Shown here in pieces: positions 25,748-34,187 of a DNA stretch of 55,446 bases. The stretch spans positions 1 through 55,446 of the forward strand of contig DATJXA010000145.1 of NCBI GenBank assembly GCA_035500675.1, given 5' to 3'. Source of the DNA: JAGVPT01 sp035500675. Lineage in GTDB: Bacteria; Bacteroidota; Ignavibacteria; UBA10030; UBA8401. Numbering within the stretch: the first letter of the stretch is position 1; each line of letters opens with the position of its first letter. The translations under genes were made by a program, and so were the position numbers. Under the pieces are notes generated by a model, which saw only the letters and a program-made list of their open reading frames with translations, was not told the DNA's origin and searched no databases.

Positions 25748-27074
25748 CCTTCTCATCGTCGACGACGAGATCGTTGTGCGCGATTCTCTTTCGAAATGGT
25801 TCAAACAGGACGGATACAAGGTCGACACGGCCGAAGACGGAGCTCATGCCATCAAAAAAATGAGCGAGGGGCCGTGGGATATCATTCTACTCGATATCAA
25901 AATGCCGGGCATGAGCGGGCTCGAATTACAGAAACGGTTGCGAGAAATCGACCCCTCCATCGCGACGATCATGATCACCGCTTTCGCGTCGGTGGAAAGC
26001 GCCGTTCAGGCCCTTAAAGAGGGGGCCTTTGACTATGTCACGAAACCAGTGGACCCGGACCATCTTTCGCATCTCGTTGAAAATGCGCTGAGACAAAAAA
26101 AACTTGCGGACGAAAACGCCCGCCTGCACGAGAGGATCTCCGAGATGGCTCAAGGCGACGAGATCATCGGCAACAGCCCCCAGATGAAAAAAGTCATCGA
26201 GCTTGCGAAAACTGTCGCGCAGACCGACACGACAGTGATGGTCCGAGGCGAGAGCGGGTCGGGAAAAGAACTCATCGCACGCGCGATCCATGCGAACAGC
26301 GCGAGACGCTTCTTTCCGATCGTCGCCGTGAACTGCGGCGCCGTCCCCGAAACGCTGCTCGAAAGCGAGTTATTCGGACATGAGAAAGGCGCGTTCACGG
26401 GGGCGCAATACCGGCGAAAAGGAAAATTTGAGATGGCCGACGGCGGGACGATCTTCCTCGACGAGATCGGCACGATCTCTCAAAAAATGCAAGTGCAATT
26501 ACTGCGCGTCATCGAGTCGAAGCAATTTACGCGCGTTGGGGGGAATGAGATGATCCACAGCGATTTCAGAATTATCTGTGCGACAAACAAAGACCTTGAA
26601 GCGGCGGTAAAGGAGGGGTCGTTCAGAGAAGACCTTTACTATAGATTGAATGTCTTCACGGTCTTCATTCCGCCGATCCGTGAACGACGCACCGACATTC
26701 CGCTTCTCGTCGACCATTTTTTAAAGAAATATTCGGCCGTGATGAACAAGGGGATCGACGAAATTTCTCCGGAAGCGGTCGATGTGCTTGTCCGATACGA
26801 TTGGCCGGGGAATGTGCGTGAACTCGAAAACGTCATTGAGCGCGCAATGGTCCTTGCAAAACCGCCCTCTATCCGTCCGGAGGATTTGCCGTTTCAGTCC
26901 AGCGTCAAACGCCCTGCGCCCGCCGACGATTCCATCGCGTCGGTGGAGAAGGCGCACATCGAAGCCATTCTCGCAAAAACGGGTTGGAACATCACGCGCT
27001 CTGCGGAAACTCTCTGTATCGATCGGGTGACGCTCTATAATAAGATCGCAAAATACGGGCTTACGAAACCGTGA
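25719..27074 (+). CDS. NtrC-type sigma54-dependent response regulator
   Basis: 451 aa from ATG 25719; the open frame upstream to 25335 is kinase-gene shadow. The receiver domain (about 10-122) has acidic pair DDE, phospho-acceptor Asp in LLDIKMPG, Thr/Ser switch in MITAFAS and Lys in YVTKPVD. The AAA+ domain has Walker A GESGSGKE, the sigma54-contact loop GAFTGA, Walker B GGTIFLDEIG and the sensor motif near VRELENVIERA. A Fis-type helix-turn-helix closes the protein (NITRSAETLCIDRVTLYNKI). Phosphorylated by the adjacent haem-type kinase, it should open sigma54 promoters. A weak TGGCAT-like element at 19669 before the H-like operon is one possible target but is off consensus spacing. Confidence 0.95.
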   Translation: MNDKPDKQYNLLIVDDEIVVRDSLSKWFKQDGYKVDTAEDGAHAIKKMSEGPWDIILLDIKMPGMSGLELQKRLREIDPSIATIMITAFASVESAVQALKEGAFDYVTKPVDPDHLSHLVENALRQKKLADENARLHERISEMAQGDEIIGNSPQMKKVIELAKTVAQTDTTVMVRGESGSGKELIARAIHANSARRFFPIVAVNCGAVPETLLESELFGHEKGAFTGAQYRRKGKFEMADGGTIFLDEIGTISQKMQVQLLRVIESKQFTRVGGNEMIHSDFRIICATNKDLEAAVKEGSFREDLYYRLNVFTVFIPPIRERRTDIPLLVDHFLKKYSAVMNKGIDEISPEAVDVLVRYDWPGNVRELENVIERAMVLAKPPSIRPEDLPFQSSVKRPAPADDSIASVEKAHIEAILAKTGWNITRSAETLCIDRVTLYNKIAKYGLTKP

Positions 27075-27077
27075 CCA

Positions 27078-27635
27078 ATGTCCTCACTCCTCATCGTTCC
27101 AATATCTCCCTACGACAAAGACGGCGTCGAGGGGCTTGTCGCTCCGTTGCAGACGATTTTTCGTCTTCCGGTCTCGGTCGATCCGCGGAATTCTCTCGAC
27201 CCTTCCTTTGCATTCGACACTTTTAGAAATCAGTACAATTCCACATCAATTATTTCCGAGCTTGACGAACGTTTTGCCGAGTCGGACAAAAAAATACTCG
27301 GCGTTTCGTCCTTAGATTTTTTTGTTCCCGTGTTGACGTACGTGTTCGGCGAAGCGCAACTCGACGGCCGCATAGCCGTCGTTTCATCTCACCGGCTTGA
27401 CGAGGCATTGTACGGCCTGCCGGCCAACCCGGAACTTCTTCGCGACCGGCTCGTCAAAGAGGCCGTCCATGAGCTTGGACATGTCTTCGGCCTCATCCAT
27501 TGTCACGACTACATGTGTGTCATGCACGCTTCTACCGTGGTCGAGGATATTGACGTGAAATCGGAAAGGTTTTGCGCTCATTGTGATGCAATGTTGAAGT
27601 CTAAAGTGAACGGTTCACTTTCGGCTTTTTATTGA
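27078..27635 (+). CDS. amzA: Archaemetzincin-type zinc metalloprotease
   Basis: 185 aa, typical size. The metzincin motif is complete: His131-Glu132-x2-His135-x2-Gly138-x2-His141-Cys142, then Cys147, Met149 and a CxxC (Cys166, Cys169). This fits the archaemetzincin pattern HEXXHXXGXXHC-X4-CXM-Xn-CXXC, in which the extra Cys bind a second zinc. There is no signal peptide, so it acts in the cytoplasm. The physiological substrate of the family is not known to me. It starts three bases after the response-regulator stop and is probably co-transcribed with the two-component system. The family is found mostly in archaea and vertebrates and only in scattered bacteria, so transfer is possible. Confidence 0.92.
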   Translation: MSSLLIVPISPYDKDGVEGLVAPLQTIFRLPVSVDPRNSLDPSFAFDTFRNQYNSTSIISELDERFAESDKKILGVSSLDFFVPVLTYVFGEAQLDGRIAVVSSHRLDEALYGLPANPELLRDRLVKEAVHELGHVFGLIHCHDYMCVMHASTVVEDIDVKSERFCAHCDAMLKSKVNGSLSAFY

Positions 27636-27660
27636 CTTTCGGCCTATTTTTTAATATCAT
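27632..27660 (+). promoter_or_regulatory. Candidate sigma70-type promoter for hit-icd
   Basis: TTGACT (27632-27637), a 17-bp spacer, and TATCAT (27655-27660). The -35 box overlaps the archaemetzincin stop codon. The leader of about 130 nt contains GATCGCCC (27705-27712) and its reverse complement GGGCGATC (27764-27771), which may fold. Confidence 0.5.
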
Positions 27661-27800
27661 TTTCAGCGTACAAATTTATGCAAACCACTTTGAGGAGTCT
27701 GAGCGATCGCCCTATGGAGAATCGAAGCGTTTCAAACGATGCGGATGATGGAACGAACCTTTTGGGCGATCATTGTCGCTTCAAGGAGCGCAGCTGAGGG

Positions 27801-28214
27801 ATGGGATGTATCTTCTGTAACATTATTGCAAAGGAAACCCCCGCAGAAATTCTCTTTGAAAACGATTGTGCGATCTCCATTCTCGATGTGAACCCGATCC
27901 ATTACGGTCACGCCCTCGTCATACCGAAGAATCATCACAAAGACTTTTTGGATGTGCCGGAAAAGGAACTTGCCGGCATTATGCACGCGGCACACGTCGT
28001 CTCCCGCGCGCTCGTCAAAAGCTTTGCGCTGGAAGGCTTCAATTTCTTCTCGAACAACGGCACCGTCGCGGGGCAGTCGGTTTTCCATTTTCATATTCAT
28101 ATCACGCCCAGATACCTCGACGACAATATCCGGTTTGTGCTCAAACTGAAGCGTTACGAAGGAGACGACATGAAAGCTGTCGCAGCAAAGATCCGCGCTT
28201 CAATTCTTGAATAG
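27801..28214 (+). CDS. HIT-family nucleotide hydrolase (HINT type)
   Basis: 137 aa. The N-terminal CIFC pair (Cys3, Cys6) with His in HYGHALVIPK is a zinc-site variant common in bacterial HINT proteins. The catalytic histidine triad is in QSVFHFHIHITPRY, with the nucleophile as the middle His of the HxHxH. The family hydrolyses purine nucleoside phosphoramidates and adenylates such as aminoacyl-AMP or lysyl-AMP. The ribosome site is ambiguous: AAGGAG lies 13 bases and GAGGG directly before the ATG. The gene precedes icd by 23 bp and is probably in the same transcript. Confidence 0.93.
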   Translation: MGCIFCNIIAKETPAEILFENDCAISILDVNPIHYGHALVIPKNHHKDFLDVPEKELAGIMHAAHVVSRALVKSFALEGFNFFSNNGTVAGQSVFHFHIHITPRYLDDNIRFVLKLKRYEGDDMKAVAAKIRASILE

Positions 28215-28237
28215 ACCCCAGACTAAAGGAACACTCC

Positions 28238-29491
28238 ATGCCGAACTATCTTAAGCTCGTTCCCCCTTCCGTAGGCCGCAAGATCAGCGTTTCGAACGGA
28301 AAGTTATCGGTCCCGAACGACCCTATTGTTTGTTTCATAGAGGGAGACGGGACCGGTCCGGATATTTGGCGCACGTCGCGAAAGGTGTTCGACGCTGCCG
28401 TCGCTAAAGCGTACGGGAACACAAAGAAGGTCAATTGGTTCGAGGTTTTCGCAGGCGAGAAAGCGAACACGGTATATGGGGAAAATACATGGCTTCACGA
28501 CGATACCCTCGAGGCGATCAAAGAGTACGTCATCGCCATCAAAGGCCCGTTGACGACACCGGTCGGCAAAGGCATCCGCTCGATCAATGTGACTCTCCGG
28601 CAGATGCTGGACCTTTATGTGTGCCTTCGTCCGGTGCAATATTTTAAGGGAGTGCCCTCGCCCGTGAAACGCCCCGAGCTCGTCGACATGGTCATCTTCA
28701 GAGAGAACACGGAGGATATCTATGCCGGAATCGAATGGAGAGCCGGCACTCCGGAAGCGCAAAAGGTCATCGGTTGGCTGCAAAAAGAAATGAGCGTGAA
28801 AAAAATCCGTTTTCCCGAATCATCGAGCATCGGCATCAAGCCGGTATCGCAGGAAGGGACCGAAAGACTTGTACGAGCGGCGATCTTATACGCGATAAGA
28901 AATAAAAGAAAATCGGTCACGCTCGTCCATAAGGGGAACATTATGAAGTTTACAGAGGGCGGGTTTCGCGATTGGGGATACGAGCTGGCAAAGCGGGAAT
29001 TTTCGAGTGAAATCGTCTCGTGGGAAGAATGCGGTGGCAATCCGCCGGCAGGAAAAATCCTGATCAAAGACGTCATCGCCGACGCATTCCTGCAGCAGAT
29101 CCTCACGCGCCCGGCGGACTACGACGTCATCGCAACGCTCAACCTGAACGGAGATTACATTTCCGACGCGCTCGCAGCGCAGGTGGGCGGAATCGGCATT
29201 GCGCCCGGCGCAAACATCAACTACCAAAGCGGGTATGCCGTCTTCGAAGCGACACACGGCACGGCGCCAAAATATGCCGGACTCGACAAGGTCAATCCGG
29301 GCTCGCTTATCCTGAGCGGTGAAATGATGTTCCGGTATCTCGGCTGGACAGAGGCCGCCGACCTCATTGTCAAAGGAATAAACGGGGCGATCCAGGCGAA
29401 AACCGTTACTTACGATTTCGCGCGTTTAATGGATGGCGCAAAGGAAGTAAAGTGTTCCGAATTCGGCGAAGAGATTGTCGGCCACATGTGA
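28238..29491 (+). CDS. icd: NADP-dependent isocitrate dehydrogenase
   Basis: 417 aa, length of the E. coli-type dimeric enzyme (416 aa). The substrate-site Ser is in GIRSINVTLRQ, the residue phosphorylated by AceK in enterics. Metal ligands lie in NGDYISD. NADP specificity is suggested by HGTAPKYAG (Lys-Tyr pair) and the Arg in YDFARLMDG. It converts isocitrate to 2-oxoglutarate and CO2 in the TCA cycle. No aceK or other TCA gene is adjacent. A ribosome site AAGGA lies about seven bases before the ATG. An inverted repeat overlaps the stop codon and probably ends the transcript. Confidence 0.97.
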   Translation: MPNYLKLVPPSVGRKISVSNGKLSVPNDPIVCFIEGDGTGPDIWRTSRKVFDAAVAKAYGNTKKVNWFEVFAGEKANTVYGENTWLHDDTLEAIKEYVIAIKGPLTTPVGKGIRSINVTLRQMLDLYVCLRPVQYFKGVPSPVKRPELVDMVIFRENTEDIYAGIEWRAGTPEAQKVIGWLQKEMSVKKIRFPESSSIGIKPVSQEGTERLVRAAILYAIRNKRKSVTLVHKGNIMKFTEGGFRDWGYELAKREFSSEIVSWEECGGNPPAGKILIKDVIADAFLQQILTRPADYDVIATLNLNGDYISDALAAQVGGIGIAPGANINYQSGYAVFEATHGTAPKYAGLDKVNPGSLILSGEMMFRYLGWTEAADLIVKGINGAIQAKTVTYDFARLMDGAKEVKCSEFGEEIVGHM

Positions 29492-29521
29492 CCCCGTGAA
29501 GTGCAAAAGGCAACGGGTCAC
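29488..29521. terminator. Hairpin between the convergent icd and arabinofuranosidase genes
   Basis: GTGACCCCGT (29488-29497) pairs with ACGGGTCAC (29513-29521) with one bulged C, and a TTTT follows after nine bases on the plus strand. It overlaps the icd stop. The missing immediate T run makes it a moderate terminator candidate. Confidence 0.5.
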
Positions 29522-29546
29522 CGCTGACAGTTTTCACTAGTTCCGA

Positions 29547-31556
29547 TCATTTCTTTCCGGCGTAAAAAAGCGAAGAGTTTTCGACAGGCCCTTTCGTTTT
29601 CCCCGGACCCTCCATCAGAAGTTTCAATCCACTTCCACCCCCCGCTTGAAAGAAAGCGATCTCAACGCTATGGTATCCCTTCGTCAAAAAAAGCGAGCCG
29701 GACCTTTCGACCATTGCATGACGGCCGTCGTTGGTGACAACATCCGAACCATCGATCGAAAGGGCCGATCCGTCGTCCGAAGTGATTGAAAATTGATAAA
29801 TGCCGTCCGCATCTATTTTGATGTACCCGGAAAACTGGAGCCCGAAATTGAGACGAGCGGTCCCCTCGGGGATGGAAACATTTTCTGTGGTTCCACTTCG
29901 TAGCGGAGAGAGCTCGGAGAAGTTAGGGAGACGCTGCCAGGCACCCTCGTAGTATTTATAGAGAAGCCCTTGCTTCAACTTTTCCGGGTCGATCTTAGGG
30001 CTCTCCACTTCCGAAACGCCGGTCAATTCCAATACAACGACTGAATGTTTGGGCATCACGAGGTTGATTGCATGGGAGGTCGTTTTAAAACCGTGAAAAG
30101 GTTTGACGGTGACGTTGTCGGGGTCATCGGAGGTATTGTGTGCGTTGAGTTTTTCGGACGTAAGGATCTCCCCCGTGACGTTTTTGACGTTGAAAGATCC
30201 GATCGAGCAGGCAAGTTCCTCGTCTTTTGTCGCGTCGAGATTGCAGAGCGTGATGTGTATCTTGCCTTCTTTATCGATCGAGGACGAGGCGCTGAGCGCG
30301 GGAATGGCGCCTTCATCGACCGAGATGCTGTCGGTGTGCAGCGAGACGGGGATCATCACGGCATCCTGATGCACTTTGTACATATCGAAGACGTCGTACG
30401 TCGGCGTCAGCACCATTGCGCTGCCGCGCGTGAGGATCACCGACTGCAGCACGTTCACCGCTTGCGCGATGGCAGCCATCTTGACCCGGCTGCAATGGTT
30501 GTTGAAAATGTTCAGGTTAATTCCGGCAATGAGCGCATCCCGCAGAGTATTTTGCTGGTAGAGAAAATGAGGATTCGTTCCGGGCTCGACGGCGTACCAT
30601 GCTCCCCACTCGTCGACGACGAGAGCCACGCTTTTTCCCGGGTCGTACTTGTCCATGATCGCGGAATTCTTTGTCACGAGCTCTTCCATTTGAAGAGTTT
30701 TCACCATGCTGTCGTACCAGCTGCTTTCCGTTACGTCAGTTGCATTCTCGTCGTTGCACCATGTATAATAGTGCATCGAGAGCCCCCAGATCGAATTCCC
30801 CATCTCTCGCATGACGACCTCTGTCCAGTGATAATCGTCGCCGCCCGGACCGACGATAATTTTCCTGAGTTGATACTCGCCGTAGTCCTTCATGAAACTG
30901 CCGTAGCGGAGCGCCAGGTCGGCGTAATACTCCGGCTTCATGTTTCCCCCGCATCCCCACGATTCGTTGCCAAGCCCCCAATACGCGACACCCCATGGTT
31001 TGTCGCGTCCGTTCTTTTTTCTCAGATTCGTGATCGGGCTCGTGTTATCCGAGTTGACATACTCGACCCATTGCGATAATTCCTGAACCGTTCCACTTCC
31101 GAGATTCCCGCTGATGTATGGCGCGCATCCGATCTGATTGCAGAGGTCGAGATATTCGTGGGTGCCAAAGCTGTTGTCTTCGGTGACACCTCCCCAATTC
31201 GTGTTGACCATCGAAGGTCTCGATGATCTTGGCCCGATGCCGTCCTTCCAATGATATTCATCGGCGAAACATCCCCCCGGCCATCGGAGAACCGGAGCCT
31301 TGATCCTTTTCATCGCCTCCACGACGTCGGTCCTGATTCCGCGGACATTCGGGATCGATGAAGTATCTCCGACCCAGAATCCGCCATAGATGCCGTGGCC
31401 GAGGTGTTCCGCAAAATGTCCGTAGATATTCCGGCTGATAACGTACCGCGCCTTAGTAAGGTCGATCACAAGAGTATTTTTTGCTTCCTGGGCGTAACCA
31501 TTACTATTGAACATCTGAAAGCAAATAACGGCAACGAAGATTTTTATGCGGTTCAT
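29547..31556 (-). CDS. Secreted GH51 alpha-L-arabinofuranosidase with C-terminal PA14-like domain
   Basis: 669 aa with a signal peptide (to about residue 23). The GH51 core has RWPGGCFADEYHWKDGIGPR, the acid/base Glu in WGLGNESWGCGG near 196 and the nucleophile Glu in VVDEWGAWY near 315. A C-terminal beta-sandwich follows. Residues about 530-665 form a PA14-like carbohydrate-binding domain (YYEGAWQRLPNF, GYIKIDADGIYQFSITSDDG, YHSVEIAFFQAGGGSGLKL). It should release terminal arabinofuranose from arabinan or arabinoxylan outside the cytoplasm. No SusC/D pair, transporter or other arabinose gene is near, so it is an isolated accessory gene. Many GH51 enzymes lack signal peptides; this one has a clear one. 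Confidence 0.93.
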   Translation of the reverse strand: MNRIKIFVAVICFQMFNSNGYAQEAKNTLVIDLTKARYVISRNIYGHFAEHLGHGIYGGFWVGDTSSIPNVRGIRTDVVEAMKRIKAPVLRWPGGCFADEYHWKDGIGPRSSRPSMVNTNWGGVTEDNSFGTHEYLDLCNQIGCAPYISGNLGSGTVQELSQWVEYVNSDNTSPITNLRKKNGRDKPWGVAYWGLGNESWGCGGNMKPEYYADLALRYGSFMKDYGEYQLRKIIVGPGGDDYHWTEVVMREMGNSIWGLSMHYYTWCNDENATDVTESSWYDSMVKTLQMEELVTKNSAIMDKYDPGKSVALVVDEWGAWYAVEPGTNPHFLYQQNTLRDALIAGINLNIFNNHCSRVKMAAIAQAVNVLQSVILTRGSAMVLTPTYDVFDMYKVHQDAVMIPVSLHTDSISVDEGAIPALSASSSIDKEGKIHITLCNLDATKDEELACSIGSFNVKNVTGEILTSEKLNAHNTSDDPDNVTVKPFHGFKTTSHAINLVMPKHSVVVLELTGVSEVESPKIDPEKLKQGLLYKYYEGAWQRLPNFSELSPLRSGTTENVSIPEGTARLNFGLQFSGYIKIDADGIYQFSITSDDGSALSIDGSDVVTNDGRHAMVERSGSLFLTKGYHSVEIAFFQAGGGSGLKLLMEGPGKTKGPVENSSLFYAGKK

Positions 31557-31668
31557 ATCTTTTATCAGCTTTTCGGTTATGAGCGTTCAAACACCTTTGC
31601 TCTTGGAAATGACAACAAGAGCTTCAGCACCAGCAGAAAAGAAAATGTGATTCAGCGGTCCAGATTCC

Positions 31669-32229
31669 TTATCGGGGCCACAACCAGCCGAACACGCCTG
31701 CGGTCAACAGCGCATAGATGAGGCCGTCGACGGTCACTTTAATGGTCGTACTCCACGGACGATGGTACCAAATCGACAATTGCCACAGCGCGACAGAATA
31801 CGAGAGGAATGCTGCGACGCCGGCGAACCGGAATACGTGCAGATATTCTGCGCCAACCGGAAGAGCGCGGCCGGCGACGTAAGCGGAAAAGACTCCGATT
31901 ACCAGAGAATATATAAACCAAAGAACAAGATTGCTCGTCATCGAAGCGGGTCCGTTCGGCCAGACTGTGAGGGCCACGACAGGTCCTTTCTTCATCTTCT
32001 CGGCAAATTCGGGCGATGACATCTCTTTTCTGTCGGCCGGGCGGGGCATCATATATTCCCCGGAAGGGATATTGAATGGCCGGAGGGCATCCATCACTCT
32101 GTCTTGGTCGGGCAGCTTCGGGTAGTCCGATTTATGCCACGGCGAAAACATGTGGATGATAGAACTCACGATGAAGACGATCACAGACGAGAGCACTATG
32201 GGAAGCCAGAGCATGTGGAGTTGTGTCAT
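31669..32229 (-). CDS. Integral membrane protein of unknown function
   Basis: 186 aa. ATG 32229 is preceded by AAGGAG at seven to eight bases; the frame extends to 32295 without a site. TM segments lie at about 6-24, 97-118, 126-147 and 160-182. Between TM1 and TM2 is a long extramembrane loop rich in Pro and charged residues (HKSDYPKLPDQDRVMDALR, ending near EKMKKGPVV). I recognise no named family with certainty, although similar four-TM hypothetical proteins are common in environmental genomes. Neighbouring genes give no functional clue, and it appears monocistronic. Confidence 0.8.
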   Translation of the reverse strand: MTQLHMLWLPIVLSSVIVFIVSSIIHMFSPWHKSDYPKLPDQDRVMDALRPFNIPSGEYMMPRPADRKEMSSPEFAEKMKKGPVVALTVWPNGPASMTSNLVLWFIYSLVIGVFSAYVAGRALPVGAEYLHVFRFAGVAAFLSYSVALWQLSIWYHRPWSTTIKVTVDGLIYALLTAGVFGWLWPR

Positions 32230-32405
32230 GGCAGGTCTCCTTTTTATTTTTTCGACGGCCGTCCGATGCTTTAGGGCAAACCGGTTGCCGATCAAACTCG
32301 ATCAATACAAGCTTTAAAGTCGATTGCGGGTTCAACGGTTGCGTGCAATCTTAGAAAAAAGGAGGGCAAAAGTCAAGCGGGGATTATGCTCTAAGGTTTA
32401 AGGAA

Positions 32406-33077
32406 TCAACTTTCCTGCGCAAGTTCCGCAATGTCTTTATTTTCCAAAATTCGGCTTGAATAGCCCTTGGTTGAGGCCAGTATCATCGCATTGCCAAGGT
32501 CTTCGAGAGTGCACACATATGCGGGAAAAAGCAGCCGCATCAACGGATAAAATATTGCGAGGGCTTTAGAAATGGTCAGGGCGTTCTTTAAACCTTTTGT
32601 CGGTTTGATGTATCCGGGACGAAAGGCATAGACGCTTTTAAATGGAAGTTTCGACAGGTCGTTCTCGGTTTTCCCTTTCACCCGCGCCCACATCCTTTTT
32701 CCTTTTTCGGTAGAGTCGGTTCCCGCGCCGGAGATGTAACAAAACACCATCTGAGGGTTGTGTCTCGATAAGGTCTCTGCCGCGCTCAGCGTCAGGTCAT
32801 ACGTCAATCGTTTGTAATCCTCTTCTTTCATGCCGATGGAAGAGACCCCCAGACAAAACAAGCAGGCGTCGAACCCTTTGAGTCGATGTTCGATCGTGGC
32901 GTAATTAAAAAAGTCGTCGTGGACGATTTCCGTCAGTTTCCCGTTCTTTATGCCGCACGTCCTTCTTCCGATGACGAGGACGGACTCCACCTCCGGATGT
33001 TTTAAAGCTTCATGCAACACTCCTTCCCCTACCATCCCCGTTGCGCCAAAAATGATAACTTTAATTTTCATTTTCAT
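32406..33077 (-). CDS. NAD(P)-binding Rossmann protein, HTATIP2/YwnB-like epimerase fold
   Basis: 223 aa from ATG 33077; a second ATG two codons on is equally possible, and the longer frame to 33191 overlaps the neighbouring gene. The dinucleotide motif GATGMVG lies at residues 11-17 after a first beta strand (KVIIFG). VLVIGRR and CLFCLGVSS follow, then YKRLTYDLTLSAAETL and FCYISGAGTDSTEKG. The latter fits an atypical short-chain dehydrogenase of the HTATIP2-like group. The substrate is unknown. It lies 22 bp after the aldo/keto reductase gene and is likely co-transcribed with it. Confidence 0.85.
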   Translation of the reverse strand: MKMKIKVIIFGATGMVGEGVLHEALKHPEVESVLVIGRRTCGIKNGKLTEIVHDDFFNYATIEHRLKGFDACLFCLGVSSIGMKEEDYKRLTYDLTLSAAETLSRHNPQMVFCYISGAGTDSTEKGKRMWARVKGKTENDLSKLPFKSVYAFRPGYIKPTKGLKNALTISKALAIFYPLMRLLFPAYVCTLEDLGNAMILASTKGYSSRILENKDIAELAQES

Positions 33078-33099
33078 AACCACTTTTACATTATCGTTA

Positions 33100-34098
33100 T
33101 CAGTTCGAACTCTTCTCGCTATCGAGCGATGCCATTTGAGGTTTGGGGTAGCGATCGCCGGCGGCGGAGCCCAGGGGAATGGCCTTTTCAATCATTGCTA
33201 TATCTTCTGGGGTAAGCGTCACCCGCAAGGAGCCCAATGCTTCCGTCAGACGATCGCGACGTCGCGCACCGACAAGAGGAACGATGTCGCTCCCTCGTGA
33301 AAGGACCCAGGCAATGGCAAGCTGCGCGACGGTCGAGTTCTTCATTTGAGCAATTTTCCTCAGCGCTTCGACAAGGGCGAGGTTATGGTCGAGGTTCGAG
33401 TCCATAAATCGGGGCCCGAACTTCCGCATATCGCCCGGCGCAACTGACCGCTCTTTGGACCAATGTCCGCTCAGAAGTCCGCGCGTAAGGACTCCATATG
33501 CTGTAATTCCTATGCCAAGCTCGCGGCAAACGGGCAAGATCTCCTTCTCGATGCCACGATACAGAAGCGAATATTCTATTTGAAGGTCTGCGACAGGATG
33601 AACCGACTGAGCTTTCCGGATAGTTCCGGCTCCTGCTTCCGACAGGCCAACATAACGAACATATCCCGCTTTGATCATCTCGGCAATGGCGCCGACAGTC
33701 TCCTCGATCGGTACGGCCGGATCGACTCGCCCGAGCCGATAGATGTCTATATAGTTCGTTCCGAGCCGGCGGAGCGTATACGCGAGCGAAGTTTTTACAG
33801 CGGCGGGCCGGCCGTCAACGCCCATCCAATTACCGGCGGGGTCGCGCAATGCGCCGAACTTTACACTCAACAACACCCGCTCCCGTTTATGGTCTTTGAG
33901 AGCTTTACCGATAAGCATCTCATTGTGCCCCATGCCATAGTAGTCGCCCGTATCGAGAAGCGTGATTCCCGCTTCAAGCGCCGCGTGAATAGTCGCTATG
34001 CTCTCCGTTTCGTCGGCGACGCCGTAAAAATCAGACATCCCCATGCAGCCTAGGCCGATCTCAAAAACCGACGGCCCGTTCTTGCCCAGCGTCCTCAT
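33100..34098 (-). CDS. Aldo/keto reductase, subgroup lacking the canonical catalytic His
   Basis: 332 aa. ATG 34098 has AAAGGAG seven bases upstream; a longer frame to 34125 has none. The TIM-barrel motifs include ITLLDTGDYYGMGHNE (catalytic Asp and Tyr), SVKFG (Lys), GYVRYVGLSEAGAGTI, and the NADP-binding tail SDIVPLVGARRRDRL. Where most members have HR before VDP, this protein has YRLGRVDPAVP, so the usual active-site His is Gly. I recall a bacterial subgroup with the same change (YRPARLDPAVP). It probably reduces small aldehydes or ketones with NADPH. It is paired with the Rossmann-fold gene downstream. Confidence 0.93.
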   Translation of the reverse strand: MRTLGKNGPSVFEIGLGCMGMSDFYGVADETESIATIHAALEAGITLLDTGDYYGMGHNEMLIGKALKDHKRERVLLSVKFGALRDPAGNWMGVDGRPAAVKTSLAYTLRRLGTNYIDIYRLGRVDPAVPIEETVGAIAEMIKAGYVRYVGLSEAGAGTIRKAQSVHPVADLQIEYSLLYRGIEKEILPVCRELGIGITAYGVLTRGLLSGHWSKERSVAPGDMRKFGPRFMDSNLDHNLALVEALRKIAQMKNSTVAQLAIAWVLSRGSDIVPLVGARRRDRLTEALGSLRVTLTPEDIAMIEKAIPLGSAAGDRYPKPQMASLDSEKSSN

Positions 34099-34121
34099 CC
34101 AATCGCTCCTTTCGGTAATGA

Positions 34122-34187
34122 ACAAGAGAGAAGAAGATATTTTACCCCTCTTTTCTCTCTTCTCTCTTGTCGCTTATCTCTTATTTT
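34122..34187. repeat. Heptamer tandem repeats forming inverted arms at the dnaG 3' end
   Basis: ACAAGAGAGAAG (34122-34133) and its exact reverse complement CTTCTCTCTTGT (34159-34170) make a 12-bp inverted repeat. The right side reads as heptamers from 34153: TTCTCTC, TTCTCTC, TTGTCGC, TTATCTC, TTATTTT. The last two units encode the final codons and stop of dnaG. Confidence 0.6.

Noticed and set aside
30045..31079. 344-codon plus-strand open frame opposite the arabinofuranosidase
   Set aside because: Antisense shadow with unnatural composition, lying wholly inside a gene with both catalytic Glu motifs intact.
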